Part shown: positions 1 to 11,841 of the stretch, one piece after another | Position numbering within the stretch: position 1 is the stretch's first letter | How the letters are laid out: every line of letters begins with the position of its first letter | From: Phoronis australis | Lineage: Eukaryota > Phoronida > Phoronidae | DNA length: 64,000 nt | Direction: 5' to 3' | Assembly: GCA_002633005.1 (NCBI GenBank) | Contig: NMRA01000030.1 | Span: 197,174 to 261,173, forward strand | The notes under the pieces: generated by a model | What the model saw: only the letters and a program-made list of their open reading frames with translations | Databases searched by the model: none | What the model was told of the DNA's origin: nothing | Made by a program: the position numbers and the translations under genes

Positions 1-102
1 CGGTGCTATGCGCATCTACATTCGTGGTTCAGTTTGCGCAAATGCTTCCAACCGGACAAAATGTTGCCCCCCCCCCCTTGTGATATCCTAGATCCGCCAC
101 TG
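1..102. mobile_element. MITE right end (CAGTGGCGGAT family), truncated by window edge
   Basis: Ends with GATCCGCCACTG at 91-102 after a run of C, the same terminal sequence as the elements at 961-1120, 27722-28001 and 39632-39782. The left end is not identified. Confidence 0.5.
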
Positions 103-130
103 TTATATCAGCGTGACATCCTGTAAGAAG

Positions 131-497
131 CAGTGTCCGGTTGCATGAAACAGTCCCAAATAGGTACTCGACTAAGGTCCCTAAGTCTTTTTGCGTATTT
201 GTGTCTTAATGGACTCACATGTGCAATATTTTTTATCATATCATCTTTATTATGAGCTCCTCTTTGATTAATGACATTTTCTAATAATATATCTAAAAAC
301 TGATCCCAGAGTTCATTGAAAATAAATATGGACTCACTCCTTAAATTGGGGTTGTTGCGCGAAATGATCCCTAATTATTTTCGATAGTATTGACAATTCA
401 ACGTAGAGTTCACTCTCGATTTGTATCAAAGTCAAAAGTTGATTTAGGAAACTTAGTTGAGTTCCTATTTGGGACTGTTTCATGCAACCGGGCACAG
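131..497. mobile_element. MITE with inverted termini of about 35 bases
   Basis: The left end, with GGTTGCATGAAACAGTCCCA, recurs inverted at the right end (about 461-496) with few mismatches. The element is about 365 bases, non-coding. A related end is present at 48860-48905. Confidence 0.7.
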
Positions 498-960
498 TAT
501 TCTACGTAGGAATCCTTTGGTTGCCTTTGTGAATTTTTTTTCTAACTTTTTAGCGGGTACATTGGGTTCAGCTTCAAGTCTGCAATTCTCGACATTTTGA
601 AAAGTATAGGAAACGCGCAATAAGAGTTCTTCCAACAACAATGAGTGTCCTCATCCAGTAGATTTTCTCTGACATTTTCAGAACATTTCAGTGTCAACAG
701 GTTGTGCTGTAGTTGTTCAGTGTTATTTTGTATAATATCCAGCGTAAGAACTAATGCCCGCCGGAACGTAACAGGTCGTGCGACAAACTGTCTTCTTTGT
801 GTGGCTTGGAAGTTGAGACTCCTCAACATTTAGTGGAAAATTGCTCTGCTTATAAGAGTCTTCCAAATCTTCTGCTTTGAGATGGAGATACTTGCTTAAA
901 AATAGCCAGACCGTGCAGGCTCAACATTTTTCCATTTTCCTGAGAAAAACAGGTAGGTTA

Positions 961-1120
961 CAAGGGGCGGATCCAGGATTTTGAATTAGGGTCTAGGGCA
1001 GAGTATTACGGGCAGGATTAGGCCCGTCAGACATTCACTGCCTGAAACTGCCAAATGGAAACTGGGACAATTTTAGGGGAGGGCATGGTCCCCTTGACCC
1101 CCTCCCTAAATCCGCCACTG
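961..1120. mobile_element. 160-base MITE with 5-base target duplication
   Basis: Termini CAAGGGGCGGATCCAGGAT and AAATCCGCCACTG form an inverted pair, flanked on both sides by GGTTA (956-960 and 1121-1125). Same family as 27722-28001 and 39632-39782. Confidence 0.75.
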
Positions 1121-2644
1121 GGTTAGAAGACTACTCAAGAGGAAACCCATGCTGAGGGATTCTCTTGAATTCGAATCGTGTGATTAATGAAATGGGCCTA
1201 TGTGGCCTAATCACAGCTGGTGTACCGTATAAGGAACCAGGCCACCTGCCTATTTTTGTGAGTATTCGTGTGCTGTAAGATCTGGTGTTATTCGAACGGA
1301 TTTCGTCATCTAGACTCCCTTCAATATTGCGTGGACTGGCTTTGCCAACTCCAGTGTTGCAAAAAACGATTTCAGTGCCTTTACTGTGGAAGGATTAGGT
1401 TCCCATAACACTGGGTCACCAAAGCACTAATCGTCAGCAAAGCGATAAAGAAACGCCTCCATGTTTCACAACACCACATGATCTCCAATAAGCTCAATTT
1501 GCGTGGTTTTATTTAGAAATCGAACGATCTTACATTGTGCGTATTAAGTTCTAGTTGAAGTTAAACGGGTCTGAGGTCTGAACTACTTCGATAACAGTGT
1601 CGCTTTCATCAGTCGCAGTTGAAATCACTGACAACGGAATACATTGAACTGGTTTTGAGTATGCGAAATGTCATAGACGAAACAGAATTGATTTTATAAA
1701 GCACGATTGAATTTACGAAGTAGCATTGTGTTTGCGATAAAGGATAAAAAATATAAATTGAAGTTGTTGAGTTGACATTGGATTGACGAAATGGCATCAG
1801 TAAAATAGATGAAATGAAGCAACTGACGCCCACATTAGCGTTGGATTTGCACCATCATAAGACTGTTTATTTTCTTAATGTAGCATTTTGTCCGTTTGAG
1901 CCCCATAAGCGCTGGTCAACCGGAAGTCGAAAACTTCACAGTCTCAAAATTAGTTAGCTGCAGTGAACTTTGCCGTTGAACTTGTTTTCACATCATGAAG
2001 CAAAACATGTTTGCTTAGATGGCGTTGCACGGGGCTTTGATCCGGACGCCAGTGGCGCCATACCACGATTTTGGACTACTGTACATGCCATGATGCGGGA
2101 ACGAATGTAGTTCATTGATTGCTTCAGTACTATTATGCAAATTCACCGCCGTTTACTTGTTTTGTTTCAGCTTGGTTTCCGTTGTGGGCTTGTATTCTCA
2201 TTTGGGCTTGGCCCACTTAACTAGCCCCGAGGGAGGTGACTTATTAAATAAAGCCTACCAAAGACCAGGTTCTGTTTCATGAAAAGTGACTCAATACTTA
2301 AAGGAGAATGCCACCCAAAAAACAACCTATTTTGTATCAATTTAGGTCGAGTGGTTCCACTCGATAACAGCAAGTACAGTTCTTTTACCTAACACCTGAC
2401 GGCAGATGGAGGTGTTGAAATTAACCAATGACGTCATAGGTTCGAACACAGTCTGTTCAACAGTTCACAACACGCTTACTGGTGTCAGCTTTTCACTTTA
2501 ATTCATCTCTTTTTCACCAGTCAATCGTCAAATTTTGATGTAAAGCCCTTACAAATACGTTGAGTTATTGAACAAACGTGTTCGTTTATTTCGCTGTTCG
2601 GATTTATAGGTATTTGAACGTACCGTAGCCTACAAAGTGCGGTA

Positions 2645-2888
2645 GGCCAATTTACCACTGAAGGTCGGTCGCGAACGGTGACAAATTCAAATTATTCTTC
2701 CGTGAAATACGGGCAGGAGAACATAGCTGTGTGTTGTAATTTTGGACTTGCGATTATTTCAGTTCATGGCCAATTTACCAAGGTCGGTCTCGCGAGTTTG
2801 TGGTCTGTTCGGTGATAAATTCGAATTATTCGTCCGTGAAATACAGACAGGAGAACATAGCTGTGTGTTGTAATTTTAGACTTGCAAT
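2645..2888. repeat. Direct repeat of about 115 bases, two copies
   Basis: Copies at about 2645-2755 and 2768-2888 share GGAGAACATAGCTGTGTGTT and surrounding sequence. Both lie inside the TTAA element. Confidence 0.8.
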
Positions 2889-3559
2889 ATATTATTTTTT
2901 AGTTCTATACACGCAAAACACTTGTTATCCCAACCAGTGGCTCAGAACCTGATCAGGCCCGTCGCGTCCGGACTGAAGACATCACGAACATAAACCACCC
3001 AAAGTTGGAAACTAAACTTCCACTCACGAAAAGACTATTAGTAAGGCAAAGAAATATTGTGCACGTGATTATTTTGGTGAACTAGCCGCGAAACTGCAAA
3101 TCTACTTTATAGATCGTCGGGGGACGCGAAGTCAGGTTACCCTTCCACAGAACCGTCAGGGCAAATGTTGTACAGTAACAATGCTTCGAATAAGGTATAC
3201 GAATATCTGAATAAAGATTCCCCCAACATCTGACCATAGGATATAAAATCGCCGGTAACGCATTTATTCATTCATTGCTGGGTTCTCAAAAACATTTGCA
3301 CTCACGAATACTCCAAAGACATTACAAATTGTATTGAATGTCACAGACTTTGATTCAGTTTTATATAAGCATTGGTTAGGGTGAGAATAATTCAGTTTGA
3401 AACAGAACGCACAATAATAAATGTCAACTTGGCAACTTGCAATCCCGACTTAGACGAGTGCTTTGACTTCCGACGAAGACTTCACGGGTCTCTCGTTAGG
3501 TTTCACAGGCTATCAGTTCGAACCCTAATACACTAATCCAAAAATACTGGAGAGGCGCC

Positions 3560-3870
3560 GTGAACGGACAACGGAACATATCAGTGGATAATTTCGAAAA
3601 CAGTTTGAATGACTTTTCATGGTGTCAATGCGCTAACTACACGATAATGGAAACAACTGACGCTAGCGTTTGCTGCCACGAAATTCCGCAAATGAAAAGC
3701 CTTCGTGGAGAAGCGCAAATGTGTCTCAGGACCATTCTGATTTTGCACCGCATCTGAACAGAGGTCTGCTTACGACGTTTTTTAGGGCTGGGAAAAAGAA
3801 TTTGCGAAAACATCCCAGAGGACCAAGCAGAGGCCTGACGAACGAGTCGGTCATCAAACATATTATATAA
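3560..3870 (+). pseudogene. Degenerate P2X7-C-terminus-like cysteine domain in the transposon
   Basis: One frame reads F-S-W-C-Q-C-A-N-Y-T-I-M-E-T-T then V-C-C-H-E-I-P-Q-M, matching the W-C-x-C-x-x-C-x-x-M-x-T and C-C-x-E-I pattern of the zinc-binding P2RX7 C-terminal-like domain that occurs in many invertebrate transposon-linked proteins. The second half, D-H-S-D-F-A-P-H-L-N-R-G-L-L, fits the same domain but lies in another frame, so there is at least one frameshift. One expected Cys is Tyr here. The assignment rests on pattern recognition alone, and a chance Cys cluster is possible. Confidence 0.45.
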
Positions 3871-6325
3871 AATGTTATGTTCTCATGCCTTGAACTAACT
3901 GTAATTGTTATGTTTTCATGGCCAACTAGAATTCTCCATAATCAAAAACTGATCAACAACTGATCCGCGTTTCTTTGTCTCCTGTCTGCCGAACGCAAAC
4001 ACACTAAGTACAACATCTGACTTCAGCTTCAGTGTCTTTCTGCCCTGGCATGAGCTGCTTGGTAAGCCGGCATTCGTCAGTGAATTCACTGTCGACGAAA
4101 TGCCGGCCAGAGACAGAGAAATTTCACAGCCTCATACTTGGTATTAACGGCATACTTTTCATTCTTCACTACCGCGAGCCACTCCCAAAGCAAAAAAAAA
4201 CGATATACCCGCTTTCCTCGCAGCTTCATAGTTCGCACAAGCGGGAACGATACACCACACCATAGCGGCACTCACTCTGCAGAAGAACCACTGACGTAGC
4301 TGTGTCGTTTCTCACCTTCCTCACAGGTTTATGCGACACCTCTCGGCGAGGTAAGATCGACCGTATACGAGGTGGTGTGGATATAGACCTATTAAGACGG
4401 TAAAAAAGACTAATTAAATCGGGTGGCATTCTCCTTTAATTTAGCCTTATGCTCCCACGCCACAGTTGTGAAATAATGAAACTATTACCACATCACCGGC
4501 TGGAAGTAACTTGTGCGAATTTTCTTAGTAAGCGAAAGTTATGAGTATATTCACAGATAGTTTGTTCTTCTCTAAAGTAGGTTGCAATGAATGGTTAAGT
4601 GAAAGGTAAGCCCAAATGTATGGCTTAAGTTACTGTTGTGAAACGGGCCTTGGACTAAATAGAAATTTGTGTGCGCTACAAAATCCAATGTAAATAGAGT
4701 CGGTGAAATCTACAAAAAGTAAAACGTCATTTTTAATCGGACTTTTTAAATCAGTTAAATTGTCAAGTAGTCCATTTCAGTAGTTAGGTGGCATATGTTA
4801 ATTATAAAAATCGCGTGCATTGATGTTTATTTTATGATAAGCGCCTATTAAGTTAAACTCTTGGTTGACGGGGTTGTTTTCATTTAAGAGTCATGTTATC
4901 GGAATAGATATTAAAAGCTTTGTTTATTATGAATCTGAATCAATAGATAAAACAATGTTAGAACATATGATCTTGTCAAAGGATTCGAGATTTTTTAAGC
5001 GGAATTAATAAAAACATTGAAACAATTCCTATGTGGAAATCATTCATACACGTGGCATCATATTTCATGTTCAACTGTTGACACCAACTCTTAACTCAGA
5101 AAAAAATATATACTTTTTAACAATTTCTATAAAGAAGAACAATAGGAGACTCTGAAAACATCAACAACCGCCAGTTAGACTGGACGGTGAACGTAATGGC
5201 ATAGTTAACTATGGCATAGAGATACTCAACTCGCGATTAACGCCTACTAGGACAGGTCGTATAACGAATTTTCGAATTTGTATGAATGAGCTCGTTGTTG
5301 ATACGTATTTACAAAACACAAAATTAGTATGATGATAATTACACTGATCTTTCTCTGCGCCAATAGTTTCTCTGGCTGTTATTGAAAATATTCGTCCTGT
5401 GACTCAATCTTGACACGTTATACTCGAACATAAATTTGTTACGCGGACATTTCTGTCTTTCTCACTTGAAGTGAGGTAATGCAACGGCACAAAGTGTGTC
5501 TCAAAGATGTACACGTTACGATAGCAAATGATTACCATAGCGGCACAGACTATTCACGACACTGACAAGTCAAACATATGATGTCAAAGAGATGTCACTG
5601 GGTTGAGTTTAGGCAGGGTTGACCAACCCATTCAACACTGGGCTTTTTACTACAGAAACCAAATGCTCTCACGGCAAAGAAATTTGAGGTCTGTTCATCA
5701 CAATAAATTAATCAGACTGTTTCAGGATTTTCAGTTTTAGGCTGTAAGCAAGATGGAGATGTTCTTTTAATAATTTAAAGTAATTTTTTAAAGATGGAAT
5801 GGAAATTTTAAAAATTGGAATGTAATTAGGTAACAAAACCATGATTTTCGAAAAGAATGTTAGCACTCGGAAGGCACGTGGCATGTTGCTGGCATAACGT
5901 CTTAATCAACTATGTAGGACTGGCCTTTTACGGATAGCGAAAGCTTATGCGTGCCCGTCTCTGAGCATTTTGGATTTTAGGGGTATATGTACGGCGTGTC
6001 AACCAATCCTGAATCTAGGATATGTCACGTAGGCGATGGTCTGCGCAGGTGATAATGGATAGGTATTGCAACGGTTATTCTTTATTTTGGCTGCTTCAAA
6101 CGCTGCTGTGACGTGGTCTCTACGGATTATCAAGCACGTCTAAAGGCGGTGCTTTGGGTGATTGCTATCCCACAATTCTTGCATATATGACGTCTCGCTA
6201 TCCGTAAATGTCAAGTGACGGCAGATAGCAGGAAACTTCAAGAATGTTGAGATTCACACGTTCCCGGTAAGATATCCTACCGATGGCTGTGAGAGTGTTA
6301 TGGGTGTTCGGTTTATGATTCAACA

Positions 6326-6412
6326 TAGGCGGCGCAGCACTAAAAAAAGTGGAGGGCTAAAGCCCTCNCTATAGCACCCCCCCCCCCCCATTCCCCTATG
6401 GTTCGCCGCCCA
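6326..6412. mobile_element. Short MITE with GGCGGCG termini
   Basis: GGCGGCGCAGCACT at the left and GGTTCGCCGCCC at the right, with GGGCTAAAGCCC inside. It is an inverted relative of the elements at 36634-36770. An N at 6368 and a C homopolymer interrupt it. Confidence 0.55.
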
Positions 6413-6961
6413 TGTTCAATTCAGAAAGTATAATTTGTGAGAAATTATTGTCTCTGTTGAGGCGGAAGCTTGCCTGTTCACAAACTTGCCGAATTTCTAC
6501 ATTTTCGCAACATGACATGAGCGAGGCCTTTCCCCACCTGGAAATAACCAAATGGTTACGATTGAGTGCGACACCAGTTAGCACTATAAAGGATATGTTT
6601 TGATTTGGTGTCGTCATGCTGTGCTGAGTCCTGAAGGTGGTATCCTACTTCTAATAACCAAAACGTTAAACTCGTATAGACACTGGGGTGGTACGGTTTG
6701 CGGCGATTTAAAGGAAAAAGGTCAACGTTATTCTCACTGAAATTACAAATCACCAGTTACCTTAGACGCGTATTACTGTACACCCTGTTTGCTGTTTCCA
6801 TTTTATTGTGCCAGCTTGGGTTTTCTCATAGCTCCTGCAAGGTGTTGTTTAAAAAAATACATACCACCGGTTGTATTTGCTGTAATTCAACCCTACTTAG
6901 TGTTGCCATGGTTATATACTTGCATTACTGGTGAAAAGACGTAGTTGACGCAAATTTCAAA

Positions 6962-6967
6962 TTTATT
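6962..6967 (-). promoter_or_regulatory. Candidate polyadenylation signal of eag
   Basis: AATAAA on the minus strand about 690 bases after the eag stop codon, the first exact match I noticed downstream. A 3' UTR of this size is ordinary, but the hexamer is common in AT-rich DNA and the downstream GU-rich element is weak. Confidence 0.25.
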
Positions 6968-7656
6968 AATTTCATTCCCTCAGCAAACAGGATGACCGTT
7001 TGAGCTCAGGTCGTAATTACCTGGACAGCAGATCACAAAAACGAGGCACCGTGTTCGTCTACCACTTCTGTCACGAATGTTACGTATGAGGGTCAGCTGG
7101 TGACGTAGAAATGTGTCTATGGTAACCGGCGACTTGTATTACAAGTAAAAGTATCACAGAAAACGTTGATTTCCCTTCAATCACCTTACGGCTATTATGA
7201 CTGAAAACACTAACAGTTAAAATGCACGCAGCGCTCGCGTTCTAATTAATAAACTTTTTTGCTCGTCACATAATCACTTGACTCTTGGAAATATACGCAG
7301 TTTGAAAGATGTTTAGATGTACTTGACCGCTTAGATCGTTATGTCAGTCGCAACTACCGGATATTTATGAAAGAACCAGGACGAATTTTCGTAAAACTGC
7401 GTTCTGAACTTACCTTTTTCCCTAAAAAGATGGGAAACTGCAAAATATGGCATGAAATTTGCTTTGAACTTTGCTAACAAGAAGAAATATACGCGTATAT
7501 ATTGAAATAAGCCAAATACACGGTACGTAAAGTAACGTGCGTAGCCTTCATAATGCAGTGACTGTGCCTTAGTAACCTGCATGAATATTATGCAAAAGTG
7601 AATAGTTAAAAAATAGCGATGGAAAAAGACACAGACTTCACACATACATTTAAAGC

Positions 7657-8574
7657 TTATAAAATGTCTAAATCGCGATCTTTCACGTGCACCCGATCTT
7701 CTTCGTCGTCTTGTGTTGTGACGGATTTTCCTTCTTTAATTCTAACTTTAAGATTTCCTGACGTTTTCCTGCGAGACTCGGACGATCTTCGGCGTTTTGG
7801 CGAACTAGTTGACGTTGAAATACCAGGGACATTGTTTGATTCATTGTGACTGGATTGTGAAGACGACACACGCGCACTGCTTGTCGAACCTCGTCTTGAG
7901 TCTCTCGCTTCTTCTGCGCTGGAATGTGTTTTATGGGATGCGCTTCCAGGCGAGAATGCTCTTAAAAGTAAACTGATTTGGTCATCTATTCGACTCATTT
8001 TTCCATTTAATGCATTTATTTCCTCCTTGATTTCAACGCGAATGTCGCACAGAGATGTCAGTAGCTGTTTTTCAATGGAGGACAAAAAGTCGCCTCTTTC
8101 TTCTTCAATTTGGTCTAGTTTACCATTACTTCGCAATATTCCGCTGTCCGCCGACTCGGACTTTTTTAACGTTCCTGGCGACTCATCGTCTCTCTGTTTA
8201 GCAGCTGTAGTCACCCCTTTCATTTCCTTATGCCCTGCTCTGTTCGGCTGCACTTTGTTATCAGATTCTCCTGCGAACATTCGGCCCCATCTCGTCCCAG
8301 TTTTGGGCTTAGCACTTGGTTGCAATCTGCTCGGAGGATGATTTTCTGATACCGTAATTACTTTGGTTCCGCTATTTGGACGGTCTTTCTTATGACCATT
8401 GCTGTGCCCTTGTTCAATGTCGGATTTCGAAGCATCGGTTTGATTGCTTTTCTTGAACTTAGAGAAAAGTTTGCGCACCGGATGGTCACTACCTATCTCT
8501 ATGGGCGGCTCGTTCTTCCTTTTTTCTGCCAACTCCATTTCTCTTTTAACATCGGCCACCTTCCGAAATATTGC
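7657..8574 (-). CDS. eag: eag exon 10: cytoplasmic C-terminus, calmodulin-type segment and coiled coil
   Basis: Encodes residues 678-982 and the stop codon at 7657-7659. It begins A-I-F-R-K-V-A-D-V-K-R-E after the acceptor ATATTACAG. The basic amphipathic H-P-V-R-K-L-F-S-K-F-K-K (about 708-719) matches the proximal calmodulin-binding segment of vertebrate EAG. L-K-K-S-E-S-A-D-S-G-I (813-823) matches the conserved T-L-K-K-T-D-S-C-D-S-G-I motif. The region from about 848 to 882, with V-E-I-K-E-E-I-N-A-L-N-G-K-M, is the tetramerising coiled coil. The last 100 residues or so are Ser/Arg-rich, low complexity and not conserved. There is no internal stop, so the reading frame is intact. Confidence 0.95.
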   Translation of the reverse strand, partial: AIFRKVADVKREMELAEKRKNEPPIEIGSDHPVRKLFSKFKKSNQTDASKSDIEQGHSNGHKKDRPNSGTKVITVSENHPPSRLQPSAKPKTGTRWGRMFAGESDNKVQPNRAGHKEMKGVTTAAKQRDDESPGTLKKSESADSGILRSNGKLDQIEEERGDFLSSIEKQLLTSLCDIRVEIKEEINALNGKMSRIDDQISLLLRAFSPGSASHKTHSSAEEARDSRRGSTSSARVSSSQSSHNESNNVPGISTSTSSPKRRRSSESRRKTSGNLKVRIKEGKSVTTQDDEEDRVHVKDRDLDIL

Positions 8575-9053
8575 CTGTAATATGATAAGTGCACGAAATT
8601 AGCAGAGTTTGAAAGGTTGAATTTATACTAGATGTTAGAATTAACTTCTTAGTTAATCGTAGCTGGCCGCCGGGGCCTACCGACTGAGTACAGGACTCCA
8701 CGCAACGTCGGATTTGACGAATACCAGCTTGCCGACCTCAGGTTGTCGGTGGTGACTTCAGCCGGAGTGGATTTGAAACTGTAGTTGCTCAACTAGCCAA
8801 ACACGACCTGAGAGACTCCAAGTTTCAATTAGATATGAAAAATGAACTCGTTATTTAGACCACATACTGGTTATAGTGCGCCGCCCATTGCGCGATATCA
8901 AGCTAATAGTTGGGCGAATTGGCTCATCATCTTTATGCGTCGAAAGCAATTTAGCTGGAAATAGAATGATTCCGTTATCGAACACTAAAGGAAACTTGTA
9001 TTTCGTAGGTTGGGACTTCAAGAAATCTATTTACGATGTTTCAATGGACGTAC
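8575..9053 (-). other. eag intron 9
   Basis: 479-base GT-AG intron (GTACGT to TTACAG). No other feature seen. Confidence 0.9.
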
Positions 9054-9250
9054 CCGGTTACGAAGGTTGTAAGTGAGAGTTAGGTTTCTTGCAAACGAAT
9101 TGGCAAACGCGTGGTAGAACTCAAGAACTTCCAGTAAATCATCGCGTTTGATCACGTGCAAGTCGCAGTAAGTCAAGGCGCGAACATTGGCTGTCGATTG
9201 GCCAATGCTCGTTGCTGTCCAGAAAGCGTCGCCGAATACGTCACCTGTAC
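9054..9250 (-). CDS. eag: eag exon 9: second half of the cyclic-nucleotide-binding homology domain, with intrinsic ligand
   Basis: Encodes residues 612 (shared) to 677 in 197 bases. It reads [10 protein letters not shown], then [23 protein letters not shown], and ends [11 protein letters not shown]. Tyr672-Asn673-Leu674 is the intrinsic-ligand motif that fills the nucleotide pocket in EAG channels. The acceptor is TTCTTTACAG and the donor CGG|GTACGT. There is no ATG-initiated open frame covering it, so it was recovered from the conserved peptide and splice sites. It fills exactly the gap between exons 8 and 10. Confidence 0.95.
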
Positions 9251-11588
9251 CTGTAAAGAATGGCTAAGCGTTGTAATTCTGCGGAAAAGGTAACGAAAAC
9301 AGGACTCCTTGAGAACTTAACCTAAGAAATGGTGAAATTAGTTTGAAGGTGAACCAGAGTTAGATTAATTTACGACAAAGAAATGTTGAGGATGTCGTTG
9401 TCATACGACACTAATTAAAAAACTAATATTTTGAAGTAGATAGCATAACGACAGTTAAATGATAAGAAAATGACAGTAAAATGTAGCTTCTAAAAGGTGA
9501 AGGTACTGTAGTTACGGCATGGGGAAGCAATGGGAAACAGTCATTTCGAATCTTGGCCTATAGATTGATTTCAGTTAAAATGAAACTAATATCTGGCGCT
9601 GCTCTCACAACGCGTAAGTACCCACGAAGTCACGTTTTACTACATGGATGGGTGGTCACAGGTTATTACTGATTGGTGCTAATAGCTTTCGGTGCGAGTT
9701 CATCATTTTATTTATCTCGACCGTGTGTTCACCAGTCAACTCAAAAAACGTCGGACGTAATGTCTGTTCTATGCTCCAGCCAGTGCTGCGAAGCTTTGAC
9801 TTGTGATGAACTTCTGAGACACTTCCATCAACTGTTACAATCGTTGGTTTAAAAACCTGCAGTCTCTATAATTAAACTGTTTCTGTATAGACTAGCGGTG
9901 GGATTGCTGATTCTATATCTTCAGTGCAACGCGACTCACTTAACTTCTACTCAATTGTAACCGACTCGTACTAACCCGTGCTCTTTTACAATGTTCTAAA
10001 ACATTTCACCAGTAAACAAGTACTTTCTAGGACGTTGCATATTTCTATAAACATAAACATAAAGAAGGCTCTAGAATGTTCCAGATTGTGGTTCCATTTT
10101 CTAATATTTATTTGATGTAACATTCTCCTAGAATGTCCTCCAGCTTTTTATTGCAAACAAATTACGTCATCACCAAACTGACCCCTTTGGTCACGTCAAT
10201 CTTTCTTCCAACCCCCATTCATCGTCGAATTTCTTAATACTAGAAATTGAACGTGCACAATGATCACTTGTAACCGAAATAGGACAGAAGTCATGTTGGA
10301 GGTAAAATATATGCGCGTCAATTTGATTTGCCCTTCAAGATTTTAAGAAATTTAGGAATAATTATGCGCTGAAATTTATAGTGGTCCGTGAAATACATTC
10401 GTCTCCATATTGAGAACGTGTGGTAAGATCTCCATGGCCATAATCACGTTGAAATTATTTCTTAAAAAAACTTATTATAATTGGTAGTCACATGAGTGGA
10501 GCGATGAAACAAGAGGTATGGCCCCCAACTTCACAGAAGGCTGGCAGATACCATTCATTTGCAAATTGATAAAATTCAAATTCTTTTACATGTCATCTAA
10601 TCTCCATTCCTTGGATCACTGAACTCGCTAGCGTTAACAACTGAAATCAATAAAATAGTTCTTCTACGTCATAATCGGTATCGTTGGTTAAATACATACA
10701 TAACAGGTAATATTAAATGACGAGTTTCGCAATACTCAGATGAATATGATGGCCATACGTTGTGATCGAAATGTGATGGAGCTCCATAGCAAAGCATCCC
10801 GTGATAATATTTTAGTGTTTTGTACTTTTATTCCTTATAGTCGTTAACATATAAACTATTAAAAGAATGTGTTTTTTTTCATTTTTGAGGAATAGTGTGT
10901 TTTACAAAAAGTCATCGCCATATGCCAGTTAGGCATTTGAACCGATAATCTTCACTTTCTATTTGCCGTTAATTGGACTGCGTGTCAATTTGTTAGACAT
11001 TGCAAATATTAAAAAATCAGGTGAAAAATGCCATAGACAATATTGTCAATCTGTTAATGTTTGAATGGTGTCCATTTGGAGTTAGATTAAAGAGCGCTAT
11101 TGCAGTTGATGAAAAACGCATTAGGCTCGCACTTACACTCGGAGAAACAATGGCGCGTAGTAATTGGGTTGGGAACATTGCAATCTTATCTCAAAGTCGA
11201 TCAATACTTTTAGCCACCTTCAGTTGTCAAAAGACGTTTATGGTACTTCTATTGATAACATGATAGTATTAAATATAAATCGTTCCTCGTCTTAGTTGCT
11301 GTCCAGGGTTTTCAAGAAGTTTCGAACTCGACGTTTCCAAGGAAGCTAGCAAATAAACCATCTAACTGGTATTTTATTTTCAAAATCCTTGTTCGAGAAA
11401 TCAATAAGAGCGCACACTTCCCTATACAATTACAGCTTGCTGATAATTTTCAAAAACGTCAATACTGTTAGCCCGAGGAAATTATCACTGCTTGGTGTGG
11501 TTATAAAATAGACAATTCGTGTTTTCTTAGTTTATACCACATTTTCGTCGTGTTTATCTAACTGTTAAACGACAGATGCAATACTCAC
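9251..11588 (-). other. eag intron 8
   Basis: 2.3-kb GT-AG intron, AT-rich, with no recognisable coding or transposon sequence that I could support. Confidence 0.9.
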
Positions 11589-11841
11589 TTAAGATAGCAA
11601 TAATTTCTTCGTCTTGAATAACCTCTAAAGAACCGGATACGATGAAACAGAGAGAGTCGAGACTTTCTCCCTGGTGGAACAAAAGGTCCCCCGGTGCACT
11701 GTGACTCATGGTGAAATGAAGCGCCAGGGCTCTCAGGCAGCCATCGCTGGCCAAACGAAAGGCCGGGTGTTCGTTAAACACTTTTCTGTTTAGATGAACG
11801 CAGATATCGGCCTTCATATCTTTTGGACAGTAGTTAAGAAC
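11589..11841 (-). CDS. eag: eag exon 8: C-linker end and first half of the cyclic-nucleotide-binding homology domain
   Basis: Encodes residues 528-611 plus one base. It reads [20 protein letters not shown], then [15 protein letters not shown], and [26 protein letters not shown]. The fold is the cyclic-nucleotide-binding type, but in this family it does not bind nucleotide. The acceptor is GTTTACTTCAG and the donor A|GTGAGT. The final A joins GT of exon 9 to give Ser612 where most homologues have Gly (A-I-L-G-K-G-D). The codon change is forced by the splice site, so it is a real divergence if the model is right. Confidence 0.95.

Larger units (their letters stand above)
2302..4435. mobile_element. 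Kolobok-like DNA transposon remnant, TTAA target duplication
   Basis: Perfect 15-base inverted termini AGGAGAATGCCACCC at 2302-2316 and 4421-4435, flanked by TTAA at 2298-2301 and 4436-4439. The TTAA duplication and purine-rich AGG ends fit the Kolobok superfamily (piggyBac, the other TTAA group, usually begins CCY). Inside are a direct repeat of about 115 bases (2645-2755, 2768-2888), an imperfect palindrome at 4064-4106 and a degenerate cysteine-rich reading frame at 3560-3870. No transposase is recognisable, so it is probably non-autonomous or decayed. Confidence 0.75.
4440..7656. other. 3' flank of eag
   Basis: Apart from the MITE at 6326-6412 and the candidate polyadenylation signal I see no gene or repeat to support. 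Short open frames here have no recognisable content. Confidence 0.6.

Noticed and set aside
3420-3540. Possible tRNA near a GTTCGAACC box B-like sequence
   Set aside because: No box A at the right distance and no cloverleaf pairing could be drawn.
7619-8580. Plus-strand open frames opposite eag exon 10
   Set aside because: Antisense shadows of a well-supported coding exon.
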